A stretch of 64,000 nt of DNA, taken from Thermoascus crustaceus. Taxonomy: Eukaryota > Ascomycota > Eurotiomycetes > Eurotiales > Thermoascaceae. The DNA lies in NCBI GenBank assembly GCA_001599835.1, contig BCIC01000002.1, positions 1,569,137-1,633,136 of the forward strand, read 5' to 3'. The translations under genes were made by a program, and so were the position numbers. Within the stretch, counting starts at the first letter, position 1, and the number at the start of each line of letters is the position of its first letter. This document shows, in pieces, positions 56,932 to 64,000 of the stretch. The notes under the pieces are model-generated. The model saw nothing but the letters and a program-made list of their open reading frames with translations, was not told where the DNA came from and searched no databases.

Positions 56932-58264
56932 TGTCGCGAAGAGATTGTGGAAGATGCGCCGATGGCGGCCGGCTATCCAGCACGCCCGGAAAGATAACAA
57001 ATTCACAGTCACAGTAAATCTGTTGGCCCGGAGGTGGTCGCAGATATAATGGCCGTAACGCAATAACCGAGAAGTTCGGATCACGGTGGTAGATTGGTGT
57101 TTATTCTGGTTGAAATCGCCGTGAGTTTTTGTGGGCGTTGCGGGGAAGTTTCTGCGCGATGGTCTTCGGTCTTAGAGACGCGAACCACACAATCAACCTG
57201 GTGTAAGTAGAGGGGCAAAGATAACACTGCTCCAGACGTTTGATTAGCCGTCAAGATTTTTGTTTGCACAAAAGGGCGCTGTGAGCGGGCATCTGGAGAA
57301 GTTTTGGACGATGACTCGGAGAACACTTCCACCTGCGGACAATGACGTCGGAGGCCGGTTTGGGCCTAGCCCTTGCTGACTAAAGACATCCATGTCCTCT
57401 ATGATGAAACCACATGCACTGGATATATTTCCATAAAATTAAGCCTCTTCCTTCTGGTGCTTATTTTGAGACGGGCATTTCTCTATCTTGAGGGCTTTTG
57501 AGTATATGAAATTAGCATGGTCGACTTGGTAAAAGTACGCAGTCGGGATCCGAGGGTGGAGAAAATCACAGCAGCCAAACTTCTGTCAGGATTGGAGCAG
57601 AAGACTTGACACTAATCATTGAGATTCGTTACTCGAAGCCTTTTGATATAAAGTAAAAGGCCTATTTAATGGAAGCAAGCACAAGACTGGACGAGACCAT
57701 ACAGATTGAACAGAGCTAGCCTGTCGCACAAGTCTCCTGGAGTGACGCAACACCGAGAAGCCAAGTTATCAAGAGCGGCGTTTGCAAAACGTACTTAAGA
57801 CTCCCACAATCGCTTATCTTGACACCAGCCTTTCACGCTGCAGTTGACATAATCCTTGTCGTCTTGTCTCTGCTTGCAGTCTGACTCACCGTGGACCGAA
57901 AATCTTCTCCGCGGTCAAGCATCGGTCACCTCCGACGGAGTGGACCGCCACTCCCGCGTCAAGCGTCTGGTCGAACGTCTACCCCTCGTTGGACCCCTGA
58001 GGCATAAACAGGAGCTGTATGGATCTTGTCTATTTAGGTACATAGTACCTAAGTTTCCATGTCTTCTCTCTGAAAATCACCGGTCAAACCGGAACTGTCG
58101 CATGCTGAAGAAGTGATTAATCAAACGCCCTTTTTCTTTTCCCTGCCATACCTTTCCTGCTTTCTGATTTCTCTTGGCTTCTGATATAGAATTGTCTATT
58201 CTATTTTCTAGCGATTTTCTTGACATATACCATCAACTGAACGCGGGGGAATCTGCTCATCACC
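56932..58264. promoter_or_regulatory. Divergent upstream region, SUA5 (-) / AAH1 (+)
   Basis: 1.3 kb containing both promoters. The first 153 bp next to SUA5 are open in its frame without an ATG. The AAH1 side has a T/C-rich leader just before its start. No other gene seen. Confidence 0.55.
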
Positions 58265-59323
58265 ATGTGTCAAGGCCCGCTGCATGAATTCCTCCGGCGC
58301 CTCCCAAAATGCGAGCATCACGTCCACATCGAGGGCTGCCTAACGCCCCGACTGATATTCGAGCTTGCAAAGAGGAACAATATCTCCCTCCCTGACCCGA
58401 AAGACAACCCGGCCTACGCGTCCCCGGAGGCACTAGACGAGCGGTACAACCACTTCACCAACCTGGACGACTTCCTGGGCTTCTACTTCATAGGCATGTC
58501 CGTCCTGCACAACACCTCCGACTTTGAGGACCTGGCCTGGGAGTACTTCCAGCACGCGCACGCGGATGGCGTCCACCACGCTGAGGTCTTCTTCGACCCC
58601 CAGGCTCATGTCAACCGCGGCGTGTCATATAACGCCGTCGTGGCGGGACTGACAGCCGCGTGCCAACGCGCAGAGAGGCTGTTCGGAATGACGACGAAGC
58701 TGATTCTCTGTTTTGTCAAGCACCTCCCCGTCGAGGATGCGAAGAAGCTCTATTCACAGGCGCAGGCTAGCGGGCACTTCACGTCCGGGATGGTGCATGG
58801 CATCGGGTGCTCCTCGACGGAGGTTGGTCCGCCCAAGGACATGTTCCGCGAGATCTACGCTTCAGCCAAGTCGAAGGGTATCCCGCTGACCGCGCATGCG
58901 GGTGAGGAGGGAGATTCGACGTATATCAGGGCGGCCCTCGAGATCGGGGCGCAGCGGATCGACCACGGCATAAAGATCACCCAGGACCCGGAGCTGATGA
59001 AGAAGGTGGCTAGGGAAGGGATCATGCTGACCGTGTGTCCGCTGTCGAACGTCCGGCTCTGCTGCTTTGAGAAGGTGGAGCAGGTCCCAATCAGGGCATT
59101 CCTAGATGCGGGCATCAGGTTCTCTATCAACAGTGATGACCCAGCTTACTTCAAGGCCTTTATACTGCAGAACTATTGTGCCGTCCAGGAGGCATTTGAT
59201 CTGACAGTCGATGAGTGGAGAACTATTTCTGAGAATAGCGTGAAGGGCAGTTGGGTTAATGACGCCAGGAAATCGGAGCTGTTACGGTTGATCGATGAGC
59301 ACGTTAAGAAATACGAGTACTAG
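58265..59323 (+). CDS. AAH1: Adenine deaminase (adenosine deaminase superfamily)
   Basis: A single exon encodes 352 residues, the size of yeast Aah1 (347). The enzyme hydrolyses adenine to hypoxanthine in purine salvage, using one zinc ion. Zinc and catalytic motifs are all present: EHHVHIEG (H19, H21), GIPLTAHAGEEGDSTYIRAA, QRIDHGI, LTVCPLSNVRLCC and SINSDDPAYF. The last two motifs and the C-terminal FILQNYCAVQEAFDL favour the adenine deaminase subgroup over true adenosine deaminases. No targeting signal; cytosol/nucleus expected. In yeast the protein is degraded after SCF ubiquitination on entry to quiescence; that cannot be judged here. Confidence 0.93.
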   Translation: MCQGPLHEFLRRLPKCEHHVHIEGCLTPRLIFELAKRNNISLPDPKDNPAYASPEALDERYNHFTNLDDFLGFYFIGMSVLHNTSDFEDLAWEYFQHAHADGVHHAEVFFDPQAHVNRGVSYNAVVAGLTAACQRAERLFGMTTKLILCFVKHLPVEDAKKLYSQAQASGHFTSGMVHGIGCSSTEVGPPKDMFREIYASAKSKGIPLTAHAGEEGDSTYIRAALEIGAQRIDHGIKITQDPELMKKVAREGIMLTVCPLSNVRLCCFEKVEQVPIRAFLDAGIRFSINSDDPAYFKAFILQNYCAVQEAFDLTVDEWRTISENSVKGSWVNDARKSELLRLIDEHVKKYEY

Positions 59324-59640
59324 ATAAAAAAAACATAAGGAGCTACATTATGAGCTGGTATATACGTATTGAATTGCCAGCTGAGAAGACATTTATGAAC
59401 GGCGTTAAGCGGAGAGAAGAAGCGAAAGCGAGATGGGCAGTCGGTCATCAATCTCGGGAGGTGCAGTGTGATACCCTAAATAGGTGCTCCGTACATAGTA
59501 TATAAGTCCATGTACTTGTTTACTGTCCAATTCTATGCTAATGCACAGCAGTCCAACCCCTACTATAATGACGTTGTGCCTGAGTGGATACACAATGATA
59601 GCATGCTGATGTGCCTGGATGCTGACTAAGCAGAACCATA
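59324..59640. other. Short intergenic gap
   Basis: 317 bp between the adenine deaminase stop and the next gene. No feature recognised beyond AT-rich sequence. Confidence 0.55.
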
Positions 59641-59700
59641 ATGCATCCTCAAACGCCAAGAACCATCAACATCCATCCCACTTCTCACAACAAACAAATA

Positions 59701-60189
59701 ATGCGCCTCCCCGCGTTCAGGCAGCCAGCGCGCATACTGCTAACTCGTCGGCTACCATTGAGCCCAATCTACCAAAAGAGACCTACCACAAGACCTAGCC
59801 AGCACTCTTCCTCCCACACCCCCGCCCCCACCACTCGGAGAACAATGTCGTCCGCGACCGTCACCGATCGGTACAAACTCGTCTTCTTCGTCCCCCACCC
59901 GCACCTCGAAGCCTGCAAGGAGGCCGTCTTTGCCACTGGCGCGGGCACTTTCCCTGGTGGGAAATACAGCAAGACCTGCTTCCAGTATCCCGGCGTGGGC
60001 CAGTTCCTTCCCGGGTACGGAGCGACGCCGAATATCGGCGAGGTGGGGAAACTGGAGAAAGTCGAGGAGATGAAGGTTGAGATACTCTGTGTGGGGAGGG
60101 ATGTTATGAAGAGAGCGGTGGAGGCGTTGCTGAAGGCGCATCCGTATGAGGAGCCGGCGTATGAGGTTTATAGGTTGGAGGATGTGTGA
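59701..60189 (+). CDS. NIF3/YqfO PII-like (CutA-like) domain protein, possible mitochondrial leader
   Basis: The conserved part, about 105 residues from RYKLVFFVPHPHLEAC to the stop, matches the PII/CutA-like domain inserted in YqfO-type NIF3 proteins: EAVFATGAGTFPGGKYSKT, then GQFLPGYGATPNIGEVGKLE and AHPYEEPAYEVYRL. The flanking dinuclear-metal NIF3 halves are missing, so this is a stand-alone domain, as in some bacteria and fungi. Three in-frame ATGs exist: 59641, 59701 and 59845. The one at 59701 gives 162 residues and a leader rich in Arg and free of acids (MRLPAFRQPARILLTRRLPL), like a mitochondrial presequence; the one at 59845 (MSSATVTDR) gives only the domain. Metal or ligand binding is plausible, function unknown. 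Confidence 0.8.
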   Translation: MRLPAFRQPARILLTRRLPLSPIYQKRPTTRPSQHSSSHTPAPTTRRTMSSATVTDRYKLVFFVPHPHLEACKEAVFATGAGTFPGGKYSKTCFQYPGVGQFLPGYGATPNIGEVGKLEKVEEMKVEILCVGRDVMKRAVEALLKAHPYEEPAYEVYRLEDV

Positions 60190-60889
60190 GTGGGCGAGTG
60201 AGTGAGATGGGAGGATGATGGTGGGTTTGGTCTCCAGAACGTCGACTTCCGGAGAGGGAACTACGGTATTGTATTATTTTAAAAAATGGTTATTATGGAA
60301 AGGGGGCCATACGGCTTGTTCTGCAAGCCAATGGATCATGTCGTGGAGTTGGACTGGTTGGAATATTTGTAACGACGGATAGAATTGTCCAAAAATGCGC
60401 AATTGGACGAACGATGTGCCGAGTTAGCTAGCTCAGCTACTTTAATGAATTAATGTGACAGTGATCCTGAAGGGAGAATCTCTGGTATTGGAACGGAGTA
60501 CGGATCCGTGGGGCATAGATACCTAAAAAGGCAATCTGAAATAGCCCCTCTAGGCGAGCCCATAATCCACCTCGAGAAACGCCACACGTTGCACTTTCAG
60601 TTACATACGCCATCTAGGCTTGTAACCAGCCTCACGTCGTGAATATGTGCCATCCTCAGCATTTCGTGCAGTGTATCCAGACTCCAGATATACTCCAGAC
60701 GGAGATGGGGCCGCGGTTGATATGGGGCCGTAATCCCTCGGGCGCTGATTGGACCGTGGGCTTCACCCGCAAAACAGCCTCCACCCAACCCCGACTTTCG
60801 CCCACATCTCCAACATCGCGAGCGACCGGAGAGGTACCAGCACCCCCTCAGCTTCTCTCACGTCCTTTTCACCATACACAACGCCAGCT
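60190..60889. other. Intergenic, promoter of the complex I gene
   Basis: 700 bp with no gene. C/T-rich sequence over the last 80 bp is a typical leader. Confidence 0.55.
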
Positions 60890-61906
60890 ATGGCTTTGAA
60901 ACTCCTTCCATCCGCCCCCCGGGCCGGTCGCCAGCTGGTTTCCCAGCTTTTCAAGCAGCAATGTAGACCCTTCTCCGCTGCGCCCCAGATGCGGAGTGAT
61001 GCCCTCGCTGTGGTATGTCCTGTCTTCATCCAAGTCACACCATATCGGATCGCTCTTGATAAAATGGTGTCGCGGTTACGAGGAGACGATATTGATACTT
61101 TTATATCCATGTGAAAAATCATTATGCTAATTGACCCATCTATTATTTATAGCACCGCAACAAACCACACAACAACCCTGCCATCGAGTTCAAGTTCAAC
61201 GCCCAGAACCTCGCCCTTATCGATGAGATCCTCAAGCGCTACCCGCCCCAGTACAAGAAGGCCGCCGTCATGCCCCTGCTGGACCTGGGCCAGCGCCAGC
61301 ACGGCTTCACCAGCATCAGCGTCATGAACGAGGTCGCCCGCATCCTGGAGATGCCCCCGATGCGTGTTTACGAGGTTGCAACTTTCTACAGTATGTACAA
61401 CCGTGAGCCGGTTGGGAAGTATTTTGTGCAGGTTTGCACGACAGTATGTTCATCATCTATCTGCGTCTAATATATATATCTTTGGTTTCGATCCATCAAC
61501 TAATTTATTCATTTGTTTATTGCTCTAGACACCCTGCCAACTCGGCGGCTGCGGCAGCGATAAGATCGTCAAAGCCATCTCCGACCATCTGGGCATCACC
61601 CCCGGCCACACGACCGACGACAACCTCTTCACCTTCATCGAGGTCGAGTGTCTGGGCGCCTGCGTCAACGCCCCCATGATCCAGATCAACGACGACTACT
61701 ACGAGGACCTGACACCCGAGTCGGTCGTCTCCCTCCTCACCGCCCTTAAGGAGTCCGCCACCGCTGCTGAGGCCGGGAAGACCGTCAAGGTGCCCGCTCC
61801 GGGACCCCTCAGTGGGCGCAAGAGCTGCGAGAACAGCGCGGGATTGACGAATCTGCATAACCCGACGTGGAGTCCGGAGATGGTGAGGACGGATGGTGAG
61901 ATTTGA
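60890..61906 (+). CDS. nuo-24: NADH:ubiquinone oxidoreductase 24-kDa subunit (NDUFV2)
   Basis: Three exons, 60890-61012, 61153-61443 and 61529-61906, give 263 residues. The N-terminus is a mitochondrial presequence (MALKLLPSAPRAGRQLVSQ). The mature part is the thioredoxin-like [2Fe-2S] subunit of the complex I N-module, binding cluster N1a through C136, C141 (VCTTTPCQL), C179 and C183 (VECLGACVNAP). Before it come the helical GFTSISVMNEVARILEMPP and VYEVATFYSMYN that pack against the 51-kDa flavoprotein. The tail PSGRKSC-like segment (LSGRKSCENSAGLTNL) is the usual eukaryotic end. Intron lengths are 140 and 85 nt; the second falls inside the CTTTPC motif. Nuclear-encoded, imported to the matrix arm. 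Confidence 0.96.
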
Positions 61907-62749
61907 GGAATTTCTTAAACTTCATTTTTTTTTTTTTTGAAAGTTTAGAGAAGTCAAAAGTCATGAAGATTTGAGGGCCGGAGCAGACGACGATGCGGCT
62001 GCGGTAGATGAAGCCTTGTTGATATTCGCTGCTTTCCTAGAGCGATAGAATAGATGTCATATTTCACAGGTGAGGCGTCTTCTATTCTATTCTATTCCAT
62101 TCTGTCAGATAGGTTCAGAGAAACGGGAAAAGGCCGCAGCTGGTGGAGAGGGAGGGAATACGTTGGCAGTCTATCTTATTCCCCTAGACATGACATGTGT
62201 ACAGTAACCGTACTACCTCTCTTTTACCCAACAGACAAGCATTGAATACCACATGCAGCGTTTTAGAAGGCATTGATCAATATACTGTTTATATACCAAT
62301 GTCTATCGCACGATTCATTCCTTAACCTATCCCAATTTGTAGTGGACGCAGACTGGCAGGCAGCTTTGACGGTCCTTGACTGTAAATAGTGCTGGTACTC
62401 TGCCTGAGAAGGACTCAACCGCCATTGATTGTCATTTCCATTCTGATACTCTAAAATTACATGCCTTTTCAGCTTTTAAGAAACCATCCTTCGTCTCGTC
62501 ACATCATCGCGGTACCAAATTCGAGCTAAAAGCTCCAAAGAAGATGCCAAAGAAAATCTTAGTAAAAGGAAAATGGTCGACGTACATTACCAAGTCACAA
62601 ACTCATACTCACACCAAGAAAAGAAAACAAAAGAAATCAAAAAGACACCCAAACAAATAGTAAGTTAAAAAGTAATACTCAAAACAACCACAATATCATC
62701 ATCTCCAATCTACCCCAATTTGTCGTGTAAACTCCAATACAAACCAACC
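61907..62749. other. Convergent 3' intergenic region
   Basis: 843 bp between two 3' ends. A run of 15 T follows the complex I stop (about 61925-61939) and Lys-rich low-complexity frames near 62540-62660 look like A-rich DNA, not a gene. Confidence 0.55.
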
Positions 62750-64000
62750 TCAAGCATTCTCCCCCTCCAACGACGCACCCTGCCAATTCTCATCCGTCTC
62801 ACGCACATCATCTTCACCAACGAACTTATACTCACCATCCCGCAGCACCAAAACCTGCTTGCGGCGCTGCTGGAGGATGTTCACGTCGATTGTTTTCAGT
62901 GAGACGAAGTGGTATATGTGAACGGTCTTCTGTTGTCCGAAGCGGCGGGAGCGGCCGATGGCCTGCGTCATGGTCGACTCGTAGTCGTATTGGGTCTTGG
63001 CGAGGAAGGGGTGCAGGAAGATGACGTGGTTGGCGCATTGGAGGTTTCTAGATTGATCGTTTATAGTCAGCAAATGGGGGAAGTATTTAATGAGGGTCGA
63101 GATGGATAGATGTGTGGGATAAGAGGGTGGATGAATGGAAGGATACGGGAAGCAGGGTTGCTGGGGGAGGGGCGTTTTTATTTGTATGAGAACCTACATG
63201 CCAGCCGCGGACTCAGTTCCCATATTCAAGATCAAGACTTTCTTCCTGAGAGCCGGATCATCTTGCTGAAAATCATTGATTGTTTTCCCTGAGCGACGGT
63301 TGGTCGTCACGATCGCGGCGTGGTCGATGCCAGCCTCCGTGAGTACCTTTTCAGCGACCTGTATGAGCTCCGGAAACTGTACGAACAGGAGGACACGCTC
63401 GTCTTTGGGGATGCGGGTCGTGTCTTTCAAGAGCTTTATCAGCTCTTCCATTTTCTTCCCGCCCTTGGAAACGGCCTCATCCTGATCGTCACGCCCGAGT
63501 GTGGACGCGTTGATAACGTGGAATGGCTTGGCTGAGCCTCTGCAACCCTCAACCTTGCACTCCTCTGACTCGATAGTGTCTTCTCTGCACGTATGGCAGA
63601 GAATGTGGCCGCATTGGCCTAGGACGTTAAGTCCATTGAGGATGTTGGTGGTGTAACCACATGAGGTGCATGGAGGAAGGACTTGGGCCCCCTGAACTCT
63701 ACGGACCGTTTGAAGAAATCTCAGCCCCCTCAGTCGGGTAACCCATTCCGCAATCAAACTTCTGGAAGTCGTGGTCACGTTCCTGAGGATAGAAACGAAT
63801 TCCTCCAGCGAATCGGGAAACTCTGGCAGCGTTGCCTTCTCGTCCTCCCTGGTTATCGATCCAGGCTGAGTACTTTCGACCATATCCTCTTCCACTGTGA
63901 TGGACTCAGACTCAGACTTTTTGCCCTTCCGGGCTCTCTTGGTGGGAGGTTCAGGGTCTGGCTCAGCAGGTTCTTGATCGGCATCATCGGATTCATCAAG
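62750..64000 (-). CDS. RING-containing SNF2-family ATPase, C-terminal part (gene continues past window end)
   Basis: Partial. Two exon stretches, 64000-63198 and 63047-62750, in one frame across a 150-nt intron give 366 residues; the N-terminus with helicase motifs I-IV lies beyond 64000. In order: an acidic/basic linker with a nuclear-type TKRARKGKK; a RING-like cluster CTSCGYTTN...CGHILCHTCR...C (about residues 105-150); then the second RecA lobe with KDERVLLFVQFPELIQVAEK, CANHVIFLHPF and motif VI QAIGRSRRFGQQKTVHIYHF. A RING set before the C-lobe is the layout of Rad5/Rad16/SHPRH/Irc20-type SNF2 ubiquitin ligases, acting in DNA repair or chromatin. Which subgroup is unclear without the N-terminus. 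Confidence 0.88.

Noticed and set aside
57856..58116. Possible upstream reading frame before adenine deaminase
   Set aside because: It does not begin with ATG and shows no conserved features.
62376..62660. Lys-rich 94-codon plus-strand frame
   Set aside because: Reflects A-rich DNA between convergent genes; no start context or domain.
1..64000. CRISPR arrays, rRNA, intact transposons
   Set aside because: No regularly spaced repeats, rRNA-like sequence, transposase or reverse transcriptase motifs were seen on either strand.

Overview
The window looks like chromosomal DNA of a filamentous ascomycete, most likely an Aspergillus-like Eurotiomycete. Genes are broken by short introns (about 45-215 nt, with GTATGT/GTGAGT donors and CTGAC/CTAAC-type branch sites). 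Intergenic regions are 0.3-4 kb and carry TACCTA/TAGGTA-rich tracts, and both strands are used without operons. The genus is inferred from protein style only. I see no rRNA, tRNA, CRISPR array or intact transposon.

Left part (1-31 kb): a TauD/TfdA dioxygenase (-), a secreted PL7-type alginate lyase-like enzyme (+), a class I glutamine amidotransferase-like protein (+), a secreted lactonase-type beta-propeller (+), a C2H2 plus RING-like zinc protein (-) behind a 4.2 kb gene-free upstream region, an Mtm1/SLC25A39-type mitochondrial carrier (-), an FBXO9/Hrt3-type F-box protein (+), a Dhr2-like DEAH/DEVH RNA helicase (+), and a large disordered protein of unknown function (+).

Middle (32-48.6 kb): ribosomal proteins L10 and L30 (both -), a frameshifted pseudogene of a fungal paralogous family, a coiled-coil protein, a J-like-domain protein, coatomer zeta (Ret3), and the ribosome quality control factor Rqc2/Tae2.

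48.9-54.4 kb: the most unusual part. Four thioredoxin paralogues lie in tandem on the minus strand. Each has a 23-nt first exon, a phase-2 intron and a 307-nt second exon, giving exactly 109 residues. Only the second keeps the WCGPC active site; the others read SSESC, AMGSA and HDVSS at that place. Their upstream regions share a TGACGT-type element, and longer flanking blocks recur, so each repeat unit was larger than the coding region.

Right part (55.5-64 kb): Sua5 (tRNA t6A synthesis; -), adenine deaminase (+), a NIF3/YqfO PII-like domain protein with a possible mitochondrial leader (+), the 24-kDa [2Fe-2S] subunit of complex I (+), and the 3' end of a RING-containing SNF2 ATPase gene (-) that runs off the window.

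Most genes are core eukaryotic functions (ribosome, COPI, RQC, t6A, complex I, mitochondrial carrier). The accessory content is the lyase, the TauD enzyme, the thioredoxin array and several decayed coding fragments. Splice sites were assigned by eye from consensus and reading frame.
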